A stretch of 16,574 nt of DNA from Bacteroidales bacterium UBA1216 (GTDB taxonomy: Bacteria > Bacteroidota > Bacteroidia > Bacteroidales > Paludibacteraceae): positions 3,212-19,785 of the forward strand of contig DBXI01000021.1 of the NCBI GenBank assembly GCA_002309255.1, written 5' to 3'. The notes below the pieces were generated by a model. The model did no database searches and had not been told where the DNA came from. It was given only the letters and a program-made list of their open reading frames with translations. Every line of letters starts with the position of its first letter. Position 1 is the stretch's first letter. Below are positions 6,283 to 14,381 of the stretch, piece by piece. A program made the position numbers and the translations under genes.

Positions 6283-7155
6283 CTATCCTACTGTTACATC
6301 GGGATTGATCTTGCGGATCAGGTTCTTTAGCACATCACCGGGTCCAAACTCGTAGAACTCGGTTGCGCCGTCGGCTATCATCTGATTTACGGACTGCGTC
6401 CAGCGGACAGGCGAGGTGAGTTGCAACAGCAGGTTCTGACGGATCACTTCCGGATCAGTCTGCGGCAGTGCGCACACGTTCTGGTAAATCGGGCAGATGG
6501 GCTGATGGATGGTCGTTTGCTCAATGGCCTTACCGAGAGCCTCGGCTGCAGGCTGCATCAGCGGCGAGTGGAACGCACCGCCTACCGGCAACTTGAGCGC
6601 ACGCTTCGCACCGGCTTCCTTCATCAGAGGAACCACCTTGTCTATCCCGCTCACTGTGCCGGAGATAACAACCTGACCGTTGCAGTTGAAGTTAGCGGCA
6701 ACCACTATATCGTCGGTTACGAATCTGCATACCTCTTCCACCTTCTCATCGGGCAATCCAAGCACCGCCGCCATCGTTCCTGGCTGCTGTTCGCACGCCT
6801 TCTGCATTGCTTCGGCACGCGCGCTCACCAGCAGTAGAGCATCCTCAAACGACAGTGCACCGCACGCCACCAGAGCAGAGAACTCACCCAAGCTGTGACC
6901 GGCTACCATGTCGGGCTTCTCGACCGTATTAACCATGAAGGCCGCAACCGAGTGCAGGAAGATAGCAGGCTGCGTGACACGCGTAGCGCGCAACTCATCG
7001 TCCGTACCGCTGAACATCACATCGGTGATGCGCAAACCTAACAACTCATTGGCGCGCTCAAACAAGTCGCGAACTACTGCGTGATTGTCGTACAGATCTT
7101 GACCCATACCACGGAACTGACTGCCTTGACCGGGGAAAACAAATGACTTAGTCAT
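6283..7155 (-). CDS. fabD: Malonyl-CoA:ACP transacylase FabD
   Basis: FabD transfers the malonyl group from CoA to acyl carrier protein, supplying the extender unit for fatty-acid synthesis in the cytoplasm. The protein is 290 residues, a normal length. It shows the oxyanion motif FVFPGQGSQFRGMGQDLY at the N-terminus, the nucleophile motif AGHSLGEFSALVACG with S88, R113 in SARAEAMQ that binds the malonyl carboxylate, and H196 in GGAFHSPLM as the catalytic histidine. The C-terminal TEFYEFGPGDVLKNLIRKI is also family-typical. The start is the ATG at 7155, downstream of a good promoter at 7211-7242. The MATE exporter follows about 50 bp later and is probably co-transcribed. Confidence 0.96.
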   Translation of the reverse strand: MTKSFVFPGQGSQFRGMGQDLYDNHAVVRDLFERANELLGLRITDVMFSGTDDELRATRVTQPAIFLHSVAAFMVNTVEKPDMVAGHSLGEFSALVACGALSFEDALLLVSARAEAMQKACEQQPGTMAAVLGLPDEKVEEVCRFVTDDIVVAANFNCNGQVVISGTVSGIDKVVPLMKEAGAKRALKLPVGGAFHSPLMQPAAEALGKAIEQTTIHQPICPIYQNVCALPQTDPEVIRQNLLLQLTSPVRWTQSVNQMIADGATEFYEFGPGDVLKNLIRKINPDVTVG

Positions 7156-7157
7156 AT

Positions 7158-7202
7158 ATTCAAAAATTTATGATTCAAAAATTAAAGATGCAAAATTCAC
7201 TA
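7158..7202. repeat. 15-bp tandem repeat in the fabD leader
   Basis: ATTCAAAAATTTATG and ATTCAAAAATTAAAG are adjacent 15-bp copies, followed by a more diverged third (ATGCAAAATTCACTA). They make up most of the predicted 5' untranslated leader of fabD. Confidence 0.5.
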
Positions 7203-7210
7203 TTTGCTTG

Positions 7211-7242
7211 CAAAAGTACAAAAAAATATGCGGATTTGCAAA
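7211..7242 (-). promoter_or_regulatory. Bacteroidota-type promoter of fabD
   Basis: On the minus strand TTTG (7242-7239), a 20-base spacer and TACTTTTG (7218-7211) match the Bacteroidota consensus. The expected leader to the fabD ATG is about 45-50 bases and consists largely of the 15-bp repeat. The promoter is divergent from the one at 7311-7342, with 68 bases between them. Confidence 0.75.
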
Positions 7243-7310
7243 CTATTTTGGCTTATATGGCTGCAAAATGCACAAATTATGCAAATTTTTCCATATTTTG
7301 ACACGTAACA

Positions 7311-7342
7311 CTTGCATAAATGCATTTTTTTTTGTAACTTTG
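7311..7342 (+). promoter_or_regulatory. Bacteroidota-type promoter of the GH13 operon, with a palindrome in the spacer
   Basis: CTTG (7311-7314), a 20-base spacer and TAACTTTG (7335-7342) match the Bacteroidota consensus. The palindrome TGCATAAATGCA (7313-7324) overlaps the -33 element and the start of the spacer, so a protein bound there could block transcription. The leader to the ATG at 7373 would be about 25 bases. Confidence 0.75.
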
Positions 7343-7372
7343 TAGCGGAATATTATTTTTTTGATCCAAACC

Positions 7373-9382
7373 ATGAAAAAAACTACACTCCTTTTCTTAG
7401 CGTTTATGCTATTCGTATTCGGTTCGTGCAACGGCAACAAGCGTTGCTCCGACGAGCTGCAAGTGGTTAATCCTATTATGCCTATCCACTTTACAGAGGG
7501 CGGCATGCATGTCTTTCTTACGGATTATCTGCCTGCCCTCAGTGGTGATGAGCAGATCGTGCTCCAGACGTCTGATGATTACAGTGCGTCCAACTATGCC
7601 AACCTGGAGTTCGACCTACAGGGAAACAACAGCCTGTCTACGCTGACCGTAGCGGTGAACGATGCGGAGTGGTACGACATCCCTATCCTACCCGCTCTGC
7701 CGTTTGCTACGGGACTTGTGACCACCGGTTGCACGGATGAGGCTGTGATGTTTGCTCTGCCTGAAGGTACCCCCTATCATGTTGACGCTTACCTGAACAA
7801 CGAACTGCTTGATCCCGATATGCTGACTCTCTCCGAGGACGGCCGAACGGGTGCGCTGCGTCTGCCTGATTGCCCTGTAGGCCGTTCGTTCATTCGCTTG
7901 TATGCCGCCAACAATCAGCAGCGCCTCAACGATGTGCTTATCCCGCTGAAGGAAGGTAAGGTGATTATCGATGCCGCACTGCTCACCGTCAACGACGATC
8001 AGACACAGGTGCTCTACTCGCTGATGATCGACCGCTTCTACAACGGCAATCATGACAACGACGAGCCACTCAATGATCCGGAGGTACTGCCTATCGTTGA
8101 CTACCAGGGCGGTGACCTGGCTGGTATTACCGAGAAAATCAACAGCGGGTTCTTTGACGACTTAGGTATCACCACAATCTGGGTTTCACCCATCACGCAA
8201 AATCCGACCGATGCCTGGGGATGCTACAAGTTCAAGAACGGAAACAAGTACGATCCGACCAAGTCCTACACGAAGTTCTCCGGCTATCACGGCTACTGGC
8301 CAATCTACAATAATAAGGTCGATCACCGCTTCGGAACGCCTGATGAACTGCGCGCCATGCTCGACGCTGCGCACGCACATAACCTGCACGTCGTGCTCGA
8401 CTACGTAGCCAACCACCTGCACATCAATTCGCCCGTCATACAAGAGCATCCTGACTGGATCACGGACTCTATCCTGCCCGACGGACGCAGAAACTTCGAG
8501 TTGTGGGACGAGGCGCGACTGACCACATGGTTCGATACACACATCCCTTCGCTCAACCTTGAGCGCACGGAAGTGTGTGAAGCAATGACCGATACTGCCC
8601 TCTACTGGCTGCAAAACTTCCCCTTCGACGGATTCCGCCACGATGCATGCAAACATATACCGGAGAGCTACTGGCGCATGCTGGGGCACAAGATCGCTAC
8701 CCGCTTCCCGGGCAGACATATCTGGATGATCGGCGAGACCTACGGATCGCCCGAGCTGATCGGTATGTACGTTAAGAGCGGTATGCTCAATGCGCAGTTC
8801 GACTTCAATGAGTACTACGGCGTACGCGAGTCGGTGATTGACACCAAGTTCGGCATGCAGGAGCTGGAGCGCATCGTCAACGAATCGATGGCAGCCTACG
8901 GCGCACACCACACGATGGGTAACATCTCCGGCAACCACGACCAGGTACGCATCGCCTCACTCGCCGGTGGTGCCATTGGTGCCAACGAGGAGCAGAACGG
9001 CAAAGAGGCTGGCTGGACACGCAACGTAGGCATCGGTGATGCATCAATTGCCTACCGCAAAGCATTGCTGCAGGAGGTGATCAACTTCACAATACCCGGA
9101 GTGCCCTGCGTTTATCAAGGCGATGAGTACGGCGAGGTGGGGGCCAATGATCCCGACAACCGACTGATGATGCGATTTGACAACCTGAACGAACAGGAGG
9201 CTGCCATGCGCACTGAAGTTCAAAAGCTCATACGCCTGCGCAGAAGCTCGATGCCCCTACTCTACGGCGATCTCACAACCGAACAACTTACCGACGACGA
9301 GTGGGTATATTCGCGCACCTATATGGGACAAAAAGTAACCGTGAGCATCAATCGAAAAGATTTAACTTTCAACATTGAATAA
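7373..9382 (+). CDS. GH13 alpha-amylase-family lipoprotein with N-terminal beta domain
   Basis: This is a 669-residue glycoside hydrolase acting on alpha-glucans outside the cytoplasm. The signal peptide ends in the lipobox FGSC, with lipidated C19. Residues about 20-215 form a beta-rich N-terminal region, probably carbohydrate binding. The GH13 barrel starts at VLYSLMIDRFYNG and carries the four conserved regions: VVLDYVANH (D343), DGFRHDACKH with nucleophile D424, WMIGETYGS with acid/base E455, and ISGNHDQVR with D523. A short C-terminal beta domain ends the protein. The arrangement resembles cyclomaltodextrinase/neopullulanase-type members, but exact specificity is not readable. The ATG at 7373 is chosen over a TTG at 7361 because it gives a proper signal peptide after the promoter at 7311-7342. 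A second GH13 gene follows after 22 bp. No SusC/SusD genes are adjacent. Confidence 0.92.
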   Translation: MKKTTLLFLAFMLFVFGSCNGNKRCSDELQVVNPIMPIHFTEGGMHVFLTDYLPALSGDEQIVLQTSDDYSASNYANLEFDLQGNNSLSTLTVAVNDAEWYDIPILPALPFATGLVTTGCTDEAVMFALPEGTPYHVDAYLNNELLDPDMLTLSEDGRTGALRLPDCPVGRSFIRLYAANNQQRLNDVLIPLKEGKVIIDAALLTVNDDQTQVLYSLMIDRFYNGNHDNDEPLNDPEVLPIVDYQGGDLAGITEKINSGFFDDLGITTIWVSPITQNPTDAWGCYKFKNGNKYDPTKSYTKFSGYHGYWPIYNNKVDHRFGTPDELRAMLDAAHAHNLHVVLDYVANHLHINSPVIQEHPDWITDSILPDGRRNFELWDEARLTTWFDTHIPSLNLERTEVCEAMTDTALYWLQNFPFDGFRHDACKHIPESYWRMLGHKIATRFPGRHIWMIGETYGSPELIGMYVKSGMLNAQFDFNEYYGVRESVIDTKFGMQELERIVNESMAAYGAHHTMGNISGNHDQVRIASLAGGAIGANEEQNGKEAGWTRNVGIGDASIAYRKALLQEVINFTIPGVPCVYQGDEYGEVGANDPDNRLMMRFDNLNEQEAAMRTEVQKLIRLRRSSMPLLYGDLTTEQLTDDEWVYSRTYMGQKVTVSINRKDLTFNIE

Positions 9383-9404
9383 TAACATTTAAATCTATAC
9401 GCAC

Positions 9405-10775
9405 ATGAAAAGAATTAGTATCCTTCTGTTGGCGGTACTGGCATTGATGTCATGCTCCAAGCAACAAGAACAAGCACCGCTCAAGCACCCGAAGTTTGCT
9501 TACGATGCTACCATCTATGAGCTCAACACACGTCAACTCACGCCCGAAGGCACATTTGCCGCCGCAGAGGCTGAATTGCCCAAGCTGAGAGAGATGGGCG
9601 TAGATATCATCTGGATGATGCCGCTGCAGCCTATCGGAAAGCTCACACGCAAGGGATCGCTGGGAAGCTACTACAGTATCATCGACTACTGCGACTTCAA
9701 CCCCGAGTTCGGTACACGCGAGGATTTTGAGCACTTCCTGGCCAAAGCACACGAGCTGGGCATGAAGGTTATCCTCGACTGGGTTGCCAACCACACTGCA
9801 CCCGACAGCGAGTGGACAAAGAACGAGGGCTGGCACTACCGCGACGAGAACGGCAACCTAATGGTGCAGTACGACTGGACTGATATCTCCAAACTTAACT
9901 ACGAGAACGAGGACATGCGCGCCGAGATGAAAAAAGCCATGCACTTCTGGATGGACGAGATAGGCATCGATGGCTTCCGCTGCGATGTAGCGGGCGAGGT
10001 GCCCACCGACTTCTGGAACGATGCGATGGCGGATCTACGCCAGACGCACCCAGACATGTTCACACTGGCTGAGGACGAGGACAAAGCATTCGAGCTCTGC
10101 GAATCGGCATTCGACATGTACTACGGATGGACCTTACATCACCTGATGAATGGCGTCACGCAAGGCACGAACACCGTGCAGGATCTGTGGGACTACTTCG
10201 CCAAAGCGGACACCACTGTGGAGTATTATGCTATCCGCATGAACTTCACCTCCAACCACGACGAGAACTCCTGGTCAGGCGACGAGTACGAGCGAATGGG
10301 GGGCGCTGAGCCTGTCATGGCTATGACCGCCTTCACATACATGATCCCCGGCATGCCGCTCATCTACACCGGACAGGAATACGGCAACCACCACCGACTC
10401 GCGTTCTTCGAGAAGGACTGCATCGACCGCGACGACAACTGCTGGATGCGTCCACTGTTCAGGGTACTCAACCGCACACGTAAGGAGAACCCCGTGCTCT
10501 TCTCGCCAGAACTGGGTGCACTGATGGTGCGTCTCGAAACCGACAACGACAAGGTCTTTGCCGCCGTGCGAGAGGCGTTTGTGCCCCAGAAACGACTCAC
10601 CAACACCGTGATAACATTCATCAACATGAGTAGCGAGCCACAGGATGTGAACATACAAGTCGGTGAGTACGACGACGACTACTTCGACATCGACGGCAAA
10701 ATGCACATCATCGAAGCACACCACCCCTTGCACCTCGAGCCATGGCAGTTCATCATCCTCACCGATATGGATTAG
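9405..10775 (+). CDS. GH13 alpha-amylase-family lipoprotein, compact
   Basis: The protein is 456 residues with a lipoprotein signal peptide ending in LMSC (lipidated C17). The catalytic barrel begins almost at once (YDATIYELNTRQLTPEGTFA), with no extra N-terminal domain. The GH13 regions are VILDWVANHT (D125), DGFRCDVAGE with nucleophile D194, FTLAEDED with acid/base E223, and FTSNHDENSW with D286. All three catalytic acids are present. It should hydrolyse or transglycosylate alpha-glucan oligosaccharides in the periplasm or at the cell surface. The gene sits 22 bp downstream of the larger GH13 gene and shares its promoter. The two enzymes differ in domain layout and active-site context, so they are likely to be complementary rather than duplicates. 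The gene ends tail to tail with the ABC-2 permease gene. Confidence 0.93.
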   Translation: MKRISILLLAVLALMSCSKQQEQAPLKHPKFAYDATIYELNTRQLTPEGTFAAAEAELPKLREMGVDIIWMMPLQPIGKLTRKGSLGSYYSIIDYCDFNPEFGTREDFEHFLAKAHELGMKVILDWVANHTAPDSEWTKNEGWHYRDENGNLMVQYDWTDISKLNYENEDMRAEMKKAMHFWMDEIGIDGFRCDVAGEVPTDFWNDAMADLRQTHPDMFTLAEDEDKAFELCESAFDMYYGWTLHHLMNGVTQGTNTVQDLWDYFAKADTTVEYYAIRMNFTSNHDENSWSGDEYERMGGAEPVMAMTAFTYMIPGMPLIYTGQEYGNHHRLAFFEKDCIDRDDNCWMRPLFRVLNRTRKENPVLFSPELGALMVRLETDNDKVFAAVREAFVPQKRLTNTVITFINMSSEPQDVNIQVGEYDDDYFDIDGKMHIIEAHHPLHLEPWQFIILTDMD

Positions 10776-10784
10776 GTGAAAGGT

Positions 10785-10840
10785 AGCAGCCTGGCTTGGC
10801 TGCTCAAACACCTACAAGCGCTCCTATTCAGGGGCGCTTG
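10785..10840. terminator. Two tandem hairpins in the convergent gap
   Basis: The first hairpin pairs AGCAGCC (10785-10791) with GGCTGCT (10798-10804) around six bases. The second pairs ten bases at 10815-10824 with 10831-10840, with one G-U pair and a six-base loop. They lie between the stop at 10775 on the plus strand and the stop at 10824 on the minus strand; the second overlaps the last codons of the permease gene. Long T runs are missing, so termination strength is uncertain. Confidence 0.5.
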
Positions 10841-12053
10841 TTTGCTGAAGGTGGTCGTGGCGGTAGCCCATGATCCACAGGCTGATGCAGGTGGTGAGGA
10901 AGTAACCTCCGGCCAGAAGCCACAGTGCGGTGTACTCGCGTGCAGTGGTGGCAAGGCTGGCACCCATCGTGTTGATGTGCAGAAAGCCGTGCACGCCCCA
11001 TGTATAGGGGAAGAAGTAACTCAAGTACCGCCATGCGTCAGGCAGCATCTGTTGCGGCCAGCTCACACCGGCTATGAACAGGAAGATCAGCGATGATGAG
11101 ATCAGCACCACCATCCCGCTCTCGCGGTTGCGCGTGAACACGCTCACGCTCATCGAGAAGTAGATCACCGCCAGCAGGTAAGGCACGAGCAGCTTCAGGA
11201 TAGCTATCGGATCACCTATATGCGGCAGGTGGAACACGCGCGGCACTCCTAACAGAACCACTGCACCCAGCGCTAAATAGATCAAGAAATACGCCGCCGA
11301 ACGACCTAAAGTGATACGCAGCACGCTGTAGCCGCGTCGACGTCCGGGAAGCCGGAAGAGCTCGTCGTTCTCCTCACGCGCTGTGCCGCCCAGCATACAT
11401 ATGCCAAACAGCAGAGTCTGGTGCAGGATGAGCATCAGCACTGCTGGGATCAGAAACGATGCATATCCACCACTCTCGCAGAACAGGGCCGTCTCTGTGT
11501 AAGGCGCTGCCTGAACCAGCTCCCACGCGAACTGCTTGTCGTAGCCCATCGCCTCGTAACGATCTACCTGGATGCGGCTCATATCCTCCAGCATAACACG
11601 GTTGCAGCTCAGGTAGATAGCCTTCATGTATAGGAACGACGACATGTCACAGTACAACGAGATATGCGCCGTTTTCATGCCTGTGTTCAGGCACACGGCA
11701 AAGTCCGAAGGGAAGTAGATGATCCCGTGTATCTTCTGCGCGCGAAGCAACTGCTCGGCCTCCGACATTGAGGTGCAGTAGTGCGTTATGCTGATGTCCG
11801 GAGCTGCATTCCACTTGTGAAGGAATGCGCGACTCTCCTGGCTGTGACTCATGTCAACGACTGCCACCGGAACATTCTCTATGTTGTCCTTCCAATAGAT
11901 GAAGTTGTACAACACAGGATACGCCAGTGTGGCAACGAAGAAGATCACCAACACGCCCGGGTCGCGGAAGATGCGAAGCAGTTCATTGGTGAACACGCCA
12001 CAGGTCTCCTGAACCTTAAGCCATTTGCTATGTAGTAATCGAGTAAGTATCAT
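10824..12053 (-). CDS. ABC-2 type transporter permease (second of pair)
   Basis: This inner-membrane permease has 409 residues. One membrane segment lies near the N-terminus (about 33-52), followed by a periplasmic domain of about 145 residues beginning VPVAVVDMSHSQES. About five more segments follow (roughly 198-222, 252-271, 285-305, 315-333 and 375-397). This is the layout of YhhJ/YbhR-type ABC-2 permeases that work with an HlyD-type adaptor. The motif xPVAVVD after the first segment is shared with the permease encoded just upstream, so the two are paralogues and probably form a heterodimer. It is the last gene of the export operon, 26 bp after its partner. No ATP-binding subunit is encoded in the window. 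Confidence 0.87.
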   Translation of the reverse strand: MILTRLLHSKWLKVQETCGVFTNELLRIFRDPGVLVIFFVATLAYPVLYNFIYWKDNIENVPVAVVDMSHSQESRAFLHKWNAAPDISITHYCTSMSEAEQLLRAQKIHGIIYFPSDFAVCLNTGMKTAHISLYCDMSSFLYMKAIYLSCNRVMLEDMSRIQVDRYEAMGYDKQFAWELVQAAPYTETALFCESGGYASFLIPAVLMLILHQTLLFGICMLGGTAREENDELFRLPGRRRGYSVLRITLGRSAAYFLIYLALGAVVLLGVPRVFHLPHIGDPIAILKLLVPYLLAVIYFSMSVSVFTRNRESGMVVLISSSLIFLFIAGVSWPQQMLPDAWRYLSYFFPYTWGVHGFLHINTMGASLATTAREYTALWLLAGGYFLTTCISLWIMGYRHDHLQQTSAPE

Positions 12054-12079
12054 ATCACATACGCGCCTGCGCGGGTGCG

Positions 12080-13255
12080 TTACTTAAGCGGATAATTATT
12101 GTTAACCAACGCCCCGTGCAACCTTGGCGAGGCGATGAGCGCCAGCAGGAAGAACGCGGTGAGGCAGAGCATCGGTACTATGGTGTTCATCGTTGGCCCG
12201 GACATCAGAGCCTCGTTTACGTAGATCTTGTAGTAGTGCCGGAGCGGGATAAGCCACGTCAGGGCCTGGAAGGGCGGAAGCATGTTCATCACCGGATAGG
12301 TGAAGCCGGACAAGGAGAAACCCAACATACCGTACAGCGCACCGATGGATATAGCGTCACGAAGCGTTGGCAGCGCACCGATCAGCGTGATAGCCATCGA
12401 TTCCATCGCAAACACAAGCAGCAAGATAGCCAGCATCAGTCGCCACGACGAACCTATGACGGGGAAGTGCAGGAAACGGAAGAGGATCACGTTGCAGCCG
12501 ATGCCCAATACTACATACAAGATGGTGTATGGGATAAGCTTGCCGATCATCGCCACAGTGTAGTTGCCGCCTGCCACCTCCAGCCAATCGCGAGAGGTCT
12601 GCATCTTCAGCTCAAAGCCGATGGCAAAGATTGTGATCATCAGCACCACCAGCGACAGGATACCGGGAAGGAGGGTCGACACCAGGTAGATGGCGTAATT
12701 GCTCCACGGGTTGGCTATCAGGTGGGCGGAGATCGATACGGGCTGGATGCGTTCCATGATCAGGTAGTCGGGCAGGCCTTTCTTCCTCAGCACCTCGCGC
12801 TGGAACGCGCCAGAGGTGAGGTTACACATCGTCAGCAGCTGCTTATAGGCGGTGTTGGCACCTACGGTGTAGGCGTTGTTGACGTAGAAGTGCAGCGTCG
12901 GCTGCTTGAAGCTGGCTATGTCGGCATAGAATCCTACGGGGATCTCCAGTATGCCATACACCTCGCCGCGCTGCATAGCCTCACGAGCATCGGCAAAGTT
13001 AGGCGTGATCAGAACGATCTCCACCGATTGCGTTGCGTTCGTCTCATGACACAGACGGCGAGAGATAGACGTCTGATCCTTGTCAACCACTGCAACTGGC
13101 ATGCGCTCAGGGGCACCGCGCTTCATGATGCTCAGGAAGAACACCGTGCATAGCACCATCACACCCACCGAGGCGAACATATACAGCGGACGAATGAACA
13201 TCCGCCCGAGCTCCCTTTGCGTAACTGAAAGAATATTTCGGAAAATCTCTTTCAT
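12080..13255 (-). CDS. ABC-2 type transporter permease (first of pair)
   Basis: The 391-residue inner-membrane permease has one N-terminal membrane segment (about 24-44), a periplasmic domain starting MPVAVVDKDQTSISRRLC, and a C-terminal block of about five segments (starting near YAIYLVSTLLPGILSLVVLM). GFSLSGFTYPVMNMLPPFQA then LTWLIPLRHYY near the end is typical of the YhhJ/YbhS/YbhR permease family. The gene sits 16 bp after the HlyD gene and 26 bp before the second permease gene, in a single operon. Together with the adaptor and TolC-type protein it should move a hydrophobic or toxic compound across both membranes; the substrate is unknown. Confidence 0.88.
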   Translation of the reverse strand: MKEIFRNILSVTQRELGRMFIRPLYMFASVGVMVLCTVFFLSIMKRGAPERMPVAVVDKDQTSISRRLCHETNATQSVEIVLITPNFADAREAMQRGEVYGILEIPVGFYADIASFKQPTLHFYVNNAYTVGANTAYKQLLTMCNLTSGAFQREVLRKKGLPDYLIMERIQPVSISAHLIANPWSNYAIYLVSTLLPGILSLVVLMITIFAIGFELKMQTSRDWLEVAGGNYTVAMIGKLIPYTILYVVLGIGCNVILFRFLHFPVIGSSWRLMLAILLLVFAMESMAITLIGALPTLRDAISIGALYGMLGFSLSGFTYPVMNMLPPFQALTWLIPLRHYYKIYVNEALMSGPTMNTIVPMLCLTAFFLLALIASPRLHGALVNNNYPLK

Positions 13256-13271
13256 GCGTATCGCTTTAGGA

Positions 13272-14309
13272 TTACTGTTTGTTTACTTGGATAACTATCT
13301 TCGGGGACGTGACGATCTTTTCGCGGATAACAATAGCTGTCATACCCGGTCGCAGATCTGGTATCGGTCGTACGGGGCGAGCCTTGACATCAAAGGTCCG
13401 CACGTCGTACTGGCCGTTCTGCTTCGTGCTTCGCCAGGTCGCGTAGGTGCCCATAGCCTTGATATACGTCACTTCTACGGTGTATAATTCGTTTCCTAAC
13501 GCAGGAATACGCACTTGCATCTGAGAACCGACCTTGATATCCTGCAACATATCTTCGCGCACGGCAAAGGTGAACCATGCATCGTTCAGATCAACGATTG
13601 CCATCACAGGGCTACCCTGCCCCACCAGCTCGCCTGTCTTCGGGAACCGTTCGGCCACCTCACCATCCACCGGCGATGTCAAGTACCGTTCGGCACGTGC
13701 CAGCTCTACCTCCTGGATCACGCCGTCAACCTTGGCTACCTGAGCCTCGGCTGCAGCTTTGTCCTCCTCGCGAGCCCCCTTCACTGCCATGTCGTACTGG
13801 CTCTTGGCGGCCTTCACGGTAGCTACGGATGCGTTGTACTGAGCTTCAACCTCGTCTTTCTTCTGAGCACTGACAACGCCGCGCTCGTACAGACGCTGAA
13901 CGCGCTCGTAGCTCTTGCGGTAGATCTCCTCGCCCGCCTTGGCTTTCTGCCACAGCTCGTAAGCTCCTACTATCTGCTCATGACGAGCGCCGTTCTTGGC
14001 TTTCACGTTCACTGCCTCTGCCATCGCACGTGCCGCCTGAGCCTGAGCCATCTTGGCCTCTACCTCCGGCGAGTAGATGATCACAAGAGTGTCGCCTTTC
14101 TTCACCTGATCGCCTTCTTCCGCCAGGAACATCTCTATTCGTCCCGGTACCTTGCCCGATACGCGGTACTCGGTCGCTTCCGCCTCACCGGTGATCAACA
14201 CTTCTTCCTCTTGAAGGGCAAACACACCCACCAAAGCTACTATCACCACTACCGCTAACATCGCTGCCAAACCTAACAGCAAGCTGCCTTTCTTATCTTG
14301 AATATCCAT
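13272..14309 (-). CDS. HlyD-family periplasmic adaptor subunit
   Basis: The 345-residue membrane-fusion protein links the inner-membrane permeases to the TolC-type channel. Residues about 10-32 form one membrane anchor. The first half of the lipoyl-like domain (YRVSGKVPGRIEMFLAEEGD then QVKKGDTLV) spans about 48-80. A long alpha-helical hairpin rich in A, K, E and Q follows (about 83-205). The second lipoyl half is TSPVDGEVAERFPKTGELVG (211-230), and a beta-barrel segment (AWFTFAVREDML onward) comes next. The C-terminal PDLRPGMTAIVIR is a standard ending of this family. The gene sits 72 bp after the TolC-type gene, in a gap mostly filled by a 9-10 bp repeat array, and 16 bp before the first permease gene. 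Confidence 0.92.
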   Translation of the reverse strand: MDIQDKKGSLLLGLAAMLAVVVIVALVGVFALQEEEVLITGEAEATEYRVSGKVPGRIEMFLAEEGDQVKKGDTLVIIYSPEVEAKMAQAQAARAMAEAVNVKAKNGARHEQIVGAYELWQKAKAGEEIYRKSYERVQRLYERGVVSAQKKDEVEAQYNASVATVKAAKSQYDMAVKGAREEDKAAAEAQVAKVDGVIQEVELARAERYLTSPVDGEVAERFPKTGELVGQGSPVMAIVDLNDAWFTFAVREDMLQDIKVGSQMQVRIPALGNELYTVEVTYIKAMGTYATWRSTKQNGQYDVRTFDVKARPVRPIPDLRPGMTAIVIREKIVTSPKIVIQVNKQ

Positions 14310-14325
14310 AGGTTTAAATGTTGTT

Positions 14326-14372
14326 TACGAAAAATACGTAAAATACGAAAAATACGCAAAAATCCGCAAAAA
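14326..14372. repeat. 9-10 bp tandem array between TolC-type and HlyD genes
   Basis: Units are TACGAAAAA, TACGTAAAA, TACGAAAAA, TACGCAAAAA, TCCGCAAAAA, followed by TCCGATTT. The array occupies most of the gap inside the export operon. The unit grows from 9 to 10 bases along the array. Confidence 0.7.
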
Positions 14373-14381
14373 TCCGATTTA

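Noticed and set aside
8186..8938. Minus-strand open frame (250 codons) opposite the larger GH13 gene
   Set aside because: The sense strand carries all four GH13 regions; the antisense product has no family features.
12116..13153. Long plus-strand open frame (345 codons) opposite the first ABC-2 permease
   Set aside because: It is rich in H, Q, D and R with no recognisable domain, lies wholly antisense to a well-supported permease, and is best explained as a by-product of codon use.
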